This document shows positions 1 through 7,240 of a DNA stretch of 7,692 nt, in pieces (the stretch's first letter is position 1; each line of letters begins with the position of its first letter). The stretch is from positions 1 through 7,692 of the forward strand of contig DHHG01000258.1 of the NCBI GenBank assembly GCA_002403175.1, read 5' to 3'. This DNA comes from Syntrophaceae bacterium UBA4778 (GTDB taxonomy: Bacteria; Desulfobacterota; Syntrophia; Syntrophales; UBA4778). The position numbers and the translations under genes were made by a program. Below the pieces are notes generated by a model. That model was not told the origin of the DNA. It made no database searches and saw nothing but the letters and a program-made list of their open reading frames with translations.

Positions 1-1058
1 CCCATGGCATTTTTTCCTATCTCGATCGGAAGGAAGATATCTTTGTCGTTCCGGCGGCATGCTGGGCCGGGAAAAGTTTTCCGGATTTAAAATTCCCCGG
101 TCATCCCTGGCGTGATTCGGCCTGGGAACGCGCTTTGTTAAACAAGGAATCCTTTTACAGCAATGATCCTTTCAAATTGGCGAAAGGGGATATGCGTGTA
201 AAGCGAGCTATGCTTACACCTATTGTCCATAGCGAGAAACTGATCGGTTTTCTGGGCGTTGGCGATAAGGCAGTTGATTACACGGAAGCCGACCGGAATC
301 GTTTGGAAAATTTTGCTGCATATATCGCTCCAATTCTGTTTTCCAAGTTGCAACGAGATTTTCTGGATGAAGAAAGGCGGGAAACCGAAAAGGAACTGGA
401 AGAATCCCGTGAGCAGCTACGCGCCTTGGCGGCCCGACTGGAAGATATCAGAGAGGAAGAGAGGAAAGTCATCGCAAGGGAAATTCACGACGAATTCGGC
501 CAGGCGCTGACGTGTTTAAAAATGGATCTCTCTTTTTTCTCCAGGAAACTGCACGAAGACCAGAAAGATCTCCTCGAAAAAACAAATTCCATGATGCGGC
601 TGATTGATAATAATATTCAATTGATAAGAGATGTATCCTCTCAGTTACGTCCCGGCATTCTGGACGACTTCGGCCTCCTGTCTGCGATAGAATGGCAATT
701 GCAGTCTTTTTATATCCGGACCGGTATAAAATACAGAATAGGATCCAATCTGGACGGCAAAGATTTTGATCCCAAGATCCGAACAACCCTGTTCCGTGTT
801 TTTCAGGAGGCATTGACCAATGTAATGAGGCATTCTGAGGCGACAGAGGTTTCAATCGAACTCAATATAGAAACTGAGTTTTTTCTGACAATGAGGGTAA
901 AAGATAACGGCAAGGGAATATCCGAAGAAGCAATTTCAGATAAAAAATCACTCGGACTACTCGGAATGCGCGAGCGCATCTTACTGCTTGGAGGGAAGTT
1001 CCAGATCAAAGGCTTACCCGGGAAAGGAACTGAAATTGAAGTAATTATTTCCGTATAA
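1..1058 (+). CDS. Sensor histidine kinase, NarL/HPK7 type, GAF-HisKA_3-HATPase_c (5' end missing)
   Basis: The frame is open from the left edge (first full codon at base 3) to TAA at 1056-1058, giving 351 visible residues; the true start lies upstream, and the TTG at 135 is internal. Visible residues 1-115 look like the C-terminal part of a GAF sensory domain (HGIFSYLDR near the start, later KLIGFLGVG and YTEADRNRLENFAAYIAPILF). A charged coiled coil (about 120-155, EERRETEKELEESREQLRAL) leads to a HisKA_3 box, EERKVIAREIHDEFGQAL, whose phospho-accepting His is codon 486-488. The HATPase_c domain has an N box (FQEALTNVMRH, 801-833), a DNGKG G1 box (903-917) and a late SLGLLGMRER motif. The family autophosphorylates on His and passes phosphate to a LuxR/NarL-type regulator; none is present downstream here. 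No membrane segment is visible in this part, so the sensing mode is unknown. The next gene starts 178 bases later and a functional link to it is not shown. Confidence 0.93.
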   Translation, partial: HGIFSYLDRKEDIFVVPAACWAGKSFPDLKFPGHPWRDSAWERALLNKESFYSNDPFKLAKGDMRVKRAMLTPIVHSEKLIGFLGVGDKAVDYTEADRNRLENFAAYIAPILFSKLQRDFLDEERRETEKELEESREQLRALAARLEDIREEERKVIAREIHDEFGQALTCLKMDLSFFSRKLHEDQKDLLEKTNSMMRLIDNNIQLIRDVSSQLRPGILDDFGLLSAIEWQLQSFYIRTGIKYRIGSNLDGKDFDPKIRTTLFRVFQEALTNVMRHSEATEVSIELNIETEFFLTMRVKDNGKGISEEAISDKKSLGLLGMRERILLLGGKFQIKGLPGKGTEIEVIISV

Positions 1059-1236
1059 GATTCTAATGAACCTTTTCTGATCCCTTTTTCACATCTTGAA
1101 TTTCCGAGGACAATAGTGTGCCTCAGGATTTTCGAATTACCAAATAAGGTTCGCCCCCATTTTTTTCACATCCTCTTTCATGTTAAAAAAAAGAGAATAA
1201 TTCCTGCTTCTCCGAATATACTTCCTCGAGAGAATC

Positions 1237-2835
1237 ATGCAATCCTTTTCCCTGAAATCCACAATTATGCTATTGCTCGGCCTGTTTGCTTCAGGTCTTT
1301 TTTATTCTGCCAGGGCAGATTTACCTGGGGCAAGCGAAAAACTAAAATCTAAGGACATATACGCAAAGGTCATAGGACGTGCCGAAAATCTCGCCCGCGA
1401 ACCGTTTATCGATGCCGATGTCCCTCTCCCCTCTTTCGTTCAGAATCTCAGTTATGATGAATACAGAGATATCCGATTCCGGCCTGAAAGAACCATCTGG
1501 CGTAATGAAGATGTCCCCTTTACTATCCGCCTCTTCCATAGAGGCCTCTACTTTTGCAGGAAAGTTTCCGTAAATATTGTGGAGGATGATCAAATCAAAC
1601 CCGTCACGTACTCTCCGGATCTTTTCGATTTTGGAAGAATAAAACATCTTGCCGATCCCAAATCGATGGCAAGTGAACGCAACCCGGGCTTTGCAGGATT
1701 TCAGATTTTCTATCCTCTTTATGGACAGGAACCGAGGGAAATAGCAGTTTTCCTCGGAGCAAGCTATTTCAGGGCCGTAGGGCGGGATCAGACTTACGGA
1801 TTGTCTGCACGTGGGCTGGCAATCAATACCGGTTCGCCTTGTCCGGAAGAATTTCCTTTTTTCAGGGAATACTGGATTGAGCGGCCGGGAAAAAATGACG
1901 CTTTTATCAGGATTTATGCCCTTCTGGATGGCCCGAGTATCACGGGCGCCTATCGTTTTACAGTTCATCCGGGCAGCACTGCTGTAATTGAGATCAAAGC
2001 AACTCTCTTTGCGCGCAAGGAAATCACAAAACTCGGAATAGCGCCCCTGACCAGCATGTTTTTTTCAGGCGAATGCCGCAATCCATGTTCCGATGATTAC
2101 AGACCGGAAATTCACGATTCCGACGGTCTCCTAATGGCAGCAGGCGGCGGCGAATGGCTGTGGCGTCCGCTTTTAAATCCGGATACGGTTACGGAAAACT
2201 CCTTCCATGATAACCTTTCCAAGGGGTTCGGGTTATTTCAAAGAGACCGTGTTTTTGATCATTATCAGGACCTGGAAGCGGGATATCACAGGCGCCCCAG
2301 CGCCTGGGTCGAGCCTATTTCCGACTGGGGCCCAGGTGCCGTTCACCTGGTTCAAATTCCTTCAAGCACGGAGCTTAATGATAATATTGTAGCATTCTGG
2401 GTACCACAAAAACCGATACGGGCCGGTGATCATTTACAGTACGATTACAAACTCCACTTATTCCTGGAAAAGCCGGGACTCCCCCCGGCAGCCAAGGTTA
2501 TTTCAACGCGCACGGGCCGGGGCGGAATTTATCAGGAATCCAATCAGAAAGGAAATCCCGTAATAAGATTGTTCGTGATTGAATTTTCCGGAGATGCCCT
2601 TCAGTACGACTTCCGGAAGTCAGCAGAAAATCCGATTGAAGCGGTAATCTCAGCATCTTCCGGACAGATCAGGAACAGTGTTGTCCAAAAAAATGAATAT
2701 GCCGGCACCGTGCGCGTCTCATTTGAGTTACTCTCCGATAGGAAAGATCAAAAGGACGACGCTGTAGAAATGCGCTGCTTTCTGAGATCCGGGAAGGATG
2801 TATTGAGCGAGACATGGACATTCCTATGGAAATGA
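1237..2835 (+). CDS. opgG: Periplasmic glucan biosynthesis protein OpgG/MdoG (possibly OpgD paralogue)
   Basis: A 532-residue protein of the MdoG family, full length compared with E. coli OpgG (511) and OpgD (551). Residues 1-27 form a Sec signal peptide: Lys7, a hydrophobic core (IMLLLGLFASGLF) and a predicted cut after SARA27. The mature protein carries family motifs in the right order: a FREYWIERP stretch, APLTSMFFSGE, RPEIHDSDGL (289-298), GEWLWRPLLNP, KGFGLFQRDRVFDHYQDLEA (329-348), RRPSAWVEP and NDNIVAFWVP, and ends in LSETWTFLWK much like E. coli OpgG. The family is required for osmoregulated periplasmic glucan backbones; recent work on the E. coli proteins describes beta-1,2-glucanase activity (family GH186, from memory). 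The start at 1237 preserves the positively charged n-region; it has only a weak GAGAG ribosome site at 1228-1232, and an ATG at 1267 would remove Lys7. Pairing with opgH favours OpgG over OpgD. The upstream gap 1059-1236 shows no convincing terminator or promoter. Confidence 0.95.
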   Translation: MQSFSLKSTIMLLLGLFASGLFYSARADLPGASEKLKSKDIYAKVIGRAENLAREPFIDADVPLPSFVQNLSYDEYRDIRFRPERTIWRNEDVPFTIRLFHRGLYFCRKVSVNIVEDDQIKPVTYSPDLFDFGRIKHLADPKSMASERNPGFAGFQIFYPLYGQEPREIAVFLGASYFRAVGRDQTYGLSARGLAINTGSPCPEEFPFFREYWIERPGKNDAFIRIYALLDGPSITGAYRFTVHPGSTAVIEIKATLFARKEITKLGIAPLTSMFFSGECRNPCSDDYRPEIHDSDGLLMAAGGGEWLWRPLLNPDTVTENSFHDNLSKGFGLFQRDRVFDHYQDLEAGYHRRPSAWVEPISDWGPGAVHLVQIPSSTELNDNIVAFWVPQKPIRAGDHLQYDYKLHLFLEKPGLPPAAKVISTRTGRGGIYQESNQKGNPVIRLFVIEFSGDALQYDFRKSAENPIEAVISASSGQIRNSVVQKNEYAGTVRVSFELLSDRKDQKDDAVEMRCFLRSGKDVLSETWTFLWK

Positions 2836-4694
2836 AATTACTCGGACCGAATAAAAGGCGGCTTTGGTTTCTCGTCGCAATCGCGAGCACGAATCTCGGC
2901 GCTCTTTACCTCATGACAGGAATCCTCCGGCATACGGAAACAGGGTTTTTAAACTATTGTATATTTGCCCTTTTCACTGTCCTTTTTTTCTGGATTTCCT
3001 TTTATTTCTGGACTGCCGTAATCGGTTTCTTTACCTACTTATCCGGCAAGGATTCTCTGGCCATCTCCCGGTCCGTTAAAAAAGGCCCGTGGTCAATCTC
3101 CTCCCGCACTGCTCTGATCATGCCGATCCGCAACGAGAACACGCAACGCGTTTTTGCCGGAATAGAAACCATGCTGGAGTCCTTACTGGAAACCGGTATG
3201 CATTCTTTCTTCGATTTCTTCGTGCTTAGCGATACCAGCGATCCGCAAATCCGCTCCGAAGAAAAGGAATGGGCGGAAATAATGAAATTGAAAACTGCCG
3301 GTAAATTCCATTTCTTCTATCGCAACCGTGAACACAATCATAACAGGAAAGTTGGAAATATAAGAGATTTCTGCACCAGGTGGGGGAAAAATTACAAATA
3401 CATGATCATTCTCGACGCGGACAGCATCATGACAGGAGACACCATGATTAAAATGGTCGCCGTCATGGAGCGGAATCCCAGGGTAGCTCTCGTACAGGTC
3501 CCCCCGTACCCCGTCAATCAGCTGACCCTGTTTGCAAGAATTCAGCAATTCGCCTGCCGCATGTATGGTCCAATTATAATGGCCGGTTTGAATTTTTGGC
3601 AATCGGGTTCGGGAAATTACTGGGGGCACAATGCCATTCTCCGAATAGAACCATATATGAAACATTGCGAATTGCCGAGACTGCCCGGCAAAGAGCCATT
3701 TGGAGGCGAACTCTGGAGTCATGATTTTGTGGAAGCTGCATTGCTCCGGGCAGCAGGGTGGGGAGTATGGCTGGCATACGATCTGAACGGAAGCTACGAA
3801 GAAATCCCTCAAAATATCGTAGCCTATGCCCAGCGAGATTTGAGGTGGTGCAAGGGAAATCTGCAGCATACGCGCTTTTTGGGCATGTCTCGATTGCATC
3901 CGATCAGCCGTTTCCATCTCCTGTCGGGGATCATGTCTTACCTCTGTTCACCTCTTCTCATTCTCCTGATACTTGCAGTCGGTATGGATATATTTTTAAA
4001 TAATCTGGGCAACGCACTATCCGTGCACAGTGCCTTTTTTTCAGGAGAACCGGCTATGGTCTTTTTGACATCCTTCACCTGCCTGATGTTTCTACTGCCC
4101 CGGATTTTGGGAATGATCTGGCATTTAAGGGGACCGGATCGTTTGAGACATTTCGGTGGGGGAGTAAAAGCATGTCTTAGTGTGCTTTTGGAAACAATAT
4201 TTTCATTCATAATCGCCCCGATATTTATCGTGATAAAGACTCGCAATCTTATTTCTTGTCTAATGGGAATTAGAATAAAATGGGAAAGACATGCTAAAGG
4301 AAATACCCGATTGAAGGAGGCCTTAACGTTTCATGGAGGTCAGACATTCCTGGGACTATTAGCGGGTTCAACCATCCTGTTAAACGCAGATCTCTTTTTC
4401 TGGTGGTATGCCCCTGCGCTTTTCTGGCTCGTTTTGGCCATACCGATTTCCATATGCTTCAGCAGGATTCAGGCTGGGGAAAAGGCCCGGAGGGCTGGGC
4501 TGTTCGTGATTCCGGAGGAATCCGATCCGCCCCGCATTATTGCACATCTGCAGATGCTGACGGCCAGGAATCGCCACAGGCGAGCGTTTTTATATACCGG
4601 AGAGCAAACAGGAGATTCTTTTGCCTCATTACTGGAAACAAACTGTCTGTTTCCGAATTCCGAAGCCAGGGATCTTTATAAGAACATGAACTAG
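2814..4694 (+). CDS. opgH: Membrane glucan glucosyltransferase OpgH/MdoH, compact form
   Basis: A 626-residue inner-membrane family 2 glycosyltransferase that should polymerise glucose from UDP-glucose and pass the chain to the periplasm, where OpgG acts. Two membrane segments near the N-terminus (about 17-40 and 44-77) precede the cytoplasmic catalytic domain. That domain has LIMPIRNEN (101-109), the metal-binding LDADS (200-204), GHNAILR, the catalytic-base motif WSHDFVEA (301-308) and RDLRW (341-345), the family's version of (Q/R)xxRW. Four or more further membrane segments follow, at about 368-400, 418-440, 450-475 and 508-545, then a basic cytoplasmic tail. E. coli OpgH is 847 residues; the difference lies mainly in the N-terminal cytoplasmic extension, which is almost absent here. 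The gene overlaps opgG by 22 bases from the ATG at 2814 (weak GAGCGAG upstream), or by 4 bases (ATGA) if the ATG at 2832 is used. Both overlaps imply translational coupling. Confidence 0.95.
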   Translation: MDIPMEMKLLGPNKRRLWFLVAIASTNLGALYLMTGILRHTETGFLNYCIFALFTVLFFWISFYFWTAVIGFFTYLSGKDSLAISRSVKKGPWSISSRTALIMPIRNENTQRVFAGIETMLESLLETGMHSFFDFFVLSDTSDPQIRSEEKEWAEIMKLKTAGKFHFFYRNREHNHNRKVGNIRDFCTRWGKNYKYMIILDADSIMTGDTMIKMVAVMERNPRVALVQVPPYPVNQLTLFARIQQFACRMYGPIIMAGLNFWQSGSGNYWGHNAILRIEPYMKHCELPRLPGKEPFGGELWSHDFVEAALLRAAGWGVWLAYDLNGSYEEIPQNIVAYAQRDLRWCKGNLQHTRFLGMSRLHPISRFHLLSGIMSYLCSPLLILLILAVGMDIFLNNLGNALSVHSAFFSGEPAMVFLTSFTCLMFLLPRILGMIWHLRGPDRLRHFGGGVKACLSVLLETIFSFIIAPIFIVIKTRNLISCLMGIRIKWERHAKGNTRLKEALTFHGGQTFLGLLAGSTILLNADLFFWWYAPALFWLVLAIPISICFSRIQAGEKARRAGLFVIPEESDPPRIIAHLQMLTARNRHRRAFLYTGEQTGDSFASLLETNCLFPNSEARDLYKNMN

Positions 4695-4765
4695 AATATT
4701 TGACATTTGTTCAGTGTTTTTCAGATGCTCTTCACCGACAATCTTCAACCGTTCTTATGATTGTG

Positions 4766-4794
4766 TTGACATTAGGCATTCTGTTTCCTAAGAT
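4766..4794 (+). promoter_or_regulatory. Predicted sigma70-type promoter of the hydrogenase operon
   Basis: A perfect -35 box TTGACA (4766-4771) is followed by a 17-base spacer and TAAGAT (4789-4794), which matches TATAAT at 4 of 6 positions. Transcription would begin near 4801, leaving a leader of roughly 80 bases before the ATG at 4883. The position, between the end of opgH and the first hydrogenase gene, fits an independent operon start. It is a consensus match only. No sigma54-type GG-N10-GC element was seen in the gap, although some hydrogenase operons use one. Confidence 0.55.
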
Positions 4795-4811
4795 TCCTAC
4801 ATTGAAAGAAA

Positions 4812-4821
4812 ATCGGCCGAT
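4812..4821. promoter_or_regulatory. Perfect 10-bp palindrome in the predicted leader, possible operator
   Basis: ATCGGCCGAT is a perfect inverted repeat about 11-20 bases downstream of the predicted transcription start. A regulator dimer bound here could block early elongation. It has no spacer, so it would not make a stable hairpin. No known regulator consensus is claimed, and a palindrome this short can occur by chance. Confidence 0.25.
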
Positions 4822-4865
4822 GGGTAATTCCTCAGAAGGAGTGATTTCAGGTATCTAAGCATCAG

Positions 4866-4873
4866 AAAGGAGG
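4866..4873 (+). promoter_or_regulatory. Strong Shine-Dalgarno site fixing the start of the HoxU/NuoG-like gene
   Basis: AAAGGAGG lies 9 bases before the ATG at 4883. It is the strongest ribosome site in the window, and it supports this start and efficient translation of the first hydrogenase-operon gene. Confidence 0.8.
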
Positions 4874-4882
4874 CCTTAAGAA

Positions 4883-6697
4883 ATGGCGACTGTCAGCATT
4901 ACCATAAACAATCGGACAGTCAGTGTTCCATCAGGAATAACGGTTCTCAAGGCGGCTCGGGAGATAGGAATAGATATACCCACTCTCTGCAATCACCCTG
5001 CACTTGTGCCATCTGGAGCCTGCCGGATGTGCGTTGTGGAGATTCAGGGACAGCGCATGTTACAGACTGCCTGCACTTTTCCCGTTGCAGAAGGGATGGA
5101 CATTCAAACGGAATCGCCACGGGTCGTCAGCGCCCGGAAGCTGGTCCTGGATATGCTTTTCTCCGAGCGAAACCACTTCTGCATGTTTTGTGAGGCCAGC
5201 GGAAATTGCGAGCTTCAATCCATGGGTTATCGCTATGCTATCGACCACTGGGTCTACCCAACATATATAAAATCTTTCCCGTTGGATGGCTCCCATCTAC
5301 GGCAAGTTATGGATCACAATCGGTGCATCCTGTGCGGCCGTTGCGTGCGCGGCTGCAACGATCAGGTTGCAAATCACACCCTGGGATTGCGGGAACGCGG
5401 CTCACAAACCATGGTTCATGCCGATTCGAATATCCGGTGGGGAGAATCATCCTGCATCTCCTGTGGAACCTGTCTTCAGGTATGCCCGACCGGAGCCATC
5501 TTCGAAAAGAGATGTGCTTTCATGGGACGCGATACGCAAACGGAACACATCAAGAGCACCTGCAGCCAATGTAGCGTGGGTTGCGGAATAGAGGTAATCA
5601 CACGCGGCGGAAATGTGATGCGAATCAAGGGCGATTGGGAAGCCCCGGTGAATACGGGACTGCTTTGCCGGATCGGCCGCTACGATCCGCTTCAGGACCC
5701 GCGTCAACGGATTACCGCCCCCATGATCCGGAGAAAAGGCAGGCTGGAGCCGGCAAGCTGGAAAGAAGCCATCAATGCTGCCGCCAAGCGGTTCGGAGAG
5801 GTGCAGGACCGGGATGCTGTCGGCGTGCTTGTGTCCGGTCAGGCGAGCAATGAAGCTCTTTATCTGCTGGAACGGCTCTTCCGGCAGGAGTTCAATGTAA
5901 CGAATATTGGTTTGCTCGACAAAGCAGCAGAAAGGGTATTCGAGAAACAGGGGACCTTCTCTGATATTGAGAAAAGCGATCTCATTCTGGTGGTCGGTAC
6001 CGATCCTGCGAACAATCAACCCGTTGCGTCCTACTTCGTAAAACGCGCCATTGACAAAGGGGTGAGACTCATCCTGATTGATGATCAGGAAAACGGATTG
6101 TCACCTCTGGCATTCAGAGTACTGACCCAGCAGGAGTGCGATGCGGCCATCGAGATGGCCGATCGTGCCGAACATCCCGTTGTTCTTTATGGGACGAGGA
6201 TGGCCGGTTTAACTTCTAACGCCCTGAAGAAAATTTCCCATAAAGCTACCTTCATACCGCTCGAACCGGTCACAAATTCATGTGCCGCGACGGCTTTCGA
6301 CTTGAACAGCGTTTTCTATCCATCCGGGCTTAAATCGCTTTACGTTCTTCTGGGAGAGCAGTCCTGGGATAAGGAAGATCTTCTCCTGAAGAGTTTGCCT
6401 AAAAGTACATTTATTGCCGTCCAGACCGCTTACATGTCTTCCCTGACCGATCGGGCGGATCTCGTTTTACCGACGACTATCTGGTCGGAAGGGAGCTGCA
6501 GCCTTACGAATACGGAAGGCCGTATTCAATTTGTGAACAGAGCAGTCATGCCGGCGGGAGAGGTAAAATCCGACTGGGAAGTCCTCTCTTTGCTTGCAGA
6601 CAAACTAGGGAAAAGGCTCGGCGCCTCATTGGAAGATCTTTCATCCTCTGCCGCTGCAATCATTCAGGAAAGGAGAAACCGGGATGCCAAAAGTTAA
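4883..6697 (+). CDS. HoxU/NuoG-like Fe-S subunit of a [NiFe]-hydrogenase, with shortened molybdopterin-oxidoreductase-like C-terminal half
   Basis: A 604-residue electron-transfer protein, presumably cytoplasmic (no signal peptide or membrane segment). Ligand sets in order: plant-type [2Fe-2S] C36, C47, C50, C64; His-Cys3 [4Fe-4S] H98, C100, C103, C109 (NHFCMFCEASGNCELQ); two ferredoxin-type [4Fe-4S] sites, C148/151/154/158 and C191/194/197/201 (CISCGTCLQVCPTG); and a Molybdop_Fe4S4 site C227, C230, C234, C262, equivalent to NuoG cluster N7. Residues about 275-590 resemble the molybdopterin-oxidoreductase fold (VGVLVSGQASNEALYLLERL, DLILVVGTDPANN, TDRADLVLPTTIWSEG, TNTEGRIQFVNRA). This half is far shorter than in E. 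coli NuoG (908), and no FdhA-type active-site Cys/Sec segment was found, so it is probably not catalytic. HoxU proper is about 235 residues and ends after the two ferredoxin clusters, so this is a HoxU-NuoG hybrid. Overlap of 14 bases with hoxY ties it to the hydrogenase as its electron conduit. Alternatives are a NuoG paralogue or a formate-dehydrogenase-like subunit. Confidence 0.85.
   Translation: MATVSITINNRTVSVPSGITVLKAAREIGIDIPTLCNHPALVPSGACRMCVVEIQGQRMLQTACTFPVAEGMDIQTESPRVVSARKLVLDMLFSERNHFCMFCEASGNCELQSMGYRYAIDHWVYPTYIKSFPLDGSHLRQVMDHNRCILCGRCVRGCNDQVANHTLGLRERGSQTMVHADSNIRWGESSCISCGTCLQVCPTGAIFEKRCAFMGRDTQTEHIKSTCSQCSVGCGIEVITRGGNVMRIKGDWEAPVNTGLLCRIGRYDPLQDPRQRITAPMIRRKGRLEPASWKEAINAAAKRFGEVQDRDAVGVLVSGQASNEALYLLERLFRQEFNVTNIGLLDKAAERVFEKQGTFSDIEKSDLILVVGTDPANNQPVASYFVKRAIDKGVRLILIDDQENGLSPLAFRVLTQQECDAAIEMADRAEHPVVLYGTRMAGLTSNALKKISHKATFIPLEPVTNSCAATAFDLNSVFYPSGLKSLYVLLGEQSWDKEDLLLKSLPKSTFIAVQTAYMSSLTDRADLVLPTTIWSEGSCSLTNTEGRIQFVNRAVMPAGEVKSDWEVLSLLADKLGKRLGASLEDLSSSAAAIIQERRNRDAKS
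6671..6675 (+). promoter_or_regulatory. Shine-Dalgarno site of hoxY inside the preceding gene
   Basis: AGGAG lies 8 bases before the ATG at 6684 and within the last codons of the upstream Fe-S gene. It supports that ATG as the hoxY start, and hence the 14-base overlap and translational coupling. Confidence 0.7.
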
Positions 6698-7229
6698 GAT
6701 CGCCACCGATTGGCTGGCGGGATGCTCCGGATGCCATATGTCGCTGCTCGACATCGATGAACGTATCGTCAAACTGCTGGAGATGGTGGATTTGACTTCC
6801 AGTCCGATAACCGATTTGAAACACCCTCCCGAAGAAGGTGTCACAATCGGAATTCTGGAGGGGGCGATCAGCAACAACCACAATATTGAAGTCGCCAAAA
6901 GAATGCGGGCGCGATGTCAGATCCTGATTGCCGTGGGAGACTGCGCCACCTTCGGCGGAATTGTCGCGATGCGCAATCTCGTCGGAACGGATGAGGCATT
7001 AAAGCGGGCCTATCTCGATACGGAAAGCGTTTGCGACGGCCTCATCCCCGATTCTCCGGAACTCGGAAAGCCGCTTGATTTAGTGACGGACCTCGACAAA
7101 GTGGTTAAGGTCGATCTCTTCATTCCAGGCTGTCCACCTCGCACGGAAGCGTTATGGTATGCCTTGACGGAATTGCTGGCCGGACGTACGCCGGTTATTC
7201 TGCCCGATGATGTATTCACCTACGATTAA
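6684..7229 (+). CDS. hoxY: [NiFe]-hydrogenase small subunit HoxY (group 3 type)
   Basis: A 181-residue small subunit that carries electrons between the NiFe site in HoxH and the upstream Fe-S protein. The four ligands of the proximal [4Fe-4S] cluster are visible: C14 and C17 (WLAGCSGCHMSLLD), C87 (VGDCATFGG) and C150 (FIPGCPPRTEALW). The chain ends 31 residues after C150, so medial and distal clusters are absent, as expected for group 3 (HoxY/MvhG-like) subunits and unlike membrane-bound uptake enzymes. There is no twin-arginine signal, so the enzyme is cytoplasmic. Length fits HoxY (about 180-210). The start overlaps the upstream gene by 14 bases, and hoxH follows 11 bases after the stop. 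Assignment to group 3d rather than 3b or 3c rests mainly on the HoxU-like partner and the HoxH motifs. Confidence 0.93.
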   Translation: MPKVKIATDWLAGCSGCHMSLLDIDERIVKLLEMVDLTSSPITDLKHPPEEGVTIGILEGAISNNHNIEVAKRMRARCQILIAVGDCATFGGIVAMRNLVGTDEALKRAYLDTESVCDGLIPDSPELGKPLDLVTDLDKVVKVDLFIPGCPPRTEALWYALTELLAGRTPVILPDDVFTYD

Positions 7230-7233
7230 GGAG
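7228..7233 (+). promoter_or_regulatory. Shine-Dalgarno site deciding the GTG start of hoxH
   Basis: AAGGAG overlaps the TAA stop of hoxY and lies 7 bases before GTG at 7241. The nearby ATG at 7236 is in another frame, and the next in-frame ATG is codon 42, which would delete the conserved VTRIEGHGR motif. GTG is therefore the start. Confidence 0.8.
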
Positions 7234-7240
7234 AAATGCC

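Noticed and set aside
135..137. TTG as the start of the histidine kinase
   Set aside because: The same frame is open to the left edge, and the upstream residues continue a GAF-like domain, so the gene begins outside the window.
1217..1222. TATACT as a -10 box for opgG
   Set aside because: No -35-like hexamer lies 16-18 bases upstream, and it would leave a leader of only a few bases without a good ribosome site.
3183..3917. Long minus-strand open frame (244 codons) antisense to opgH
   Set aside because: It lies entirely opposite the catalytic domain of OpgH, whose motifs are intact, and its translation resembles no family.
4700..4728. Second TTGACA as an alternative promoter
   Set aside because: No acceptable -10 box lies 16-18 bases downstream (best match 3 of 6).
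4820..4858. Twelve-codon open frame in the hydrogenase leader, a possible leader peptide
   Set aside because: It has no ribosome site before its ATG, no run of regulatory codons, and no attenuator hairpin after it.
5447..6019. Minus-strand open frame (190 codons) antisense to the HoxU/NuoG-like gene
   Set aside because: It is a shadow of a gene with clear Fe-S motifs on the other strand; no ribosome site or recognisable domain was seen.
4883..6697. Catalytic formate dehydrogenase alpha subunit
   Set aside because: The order of Fe-S domains also fits FdhA, but no active-site Cys/Sec segment or C-terminal molybdopterin-binding domain is seen, and the gene is coupled to hoxY.
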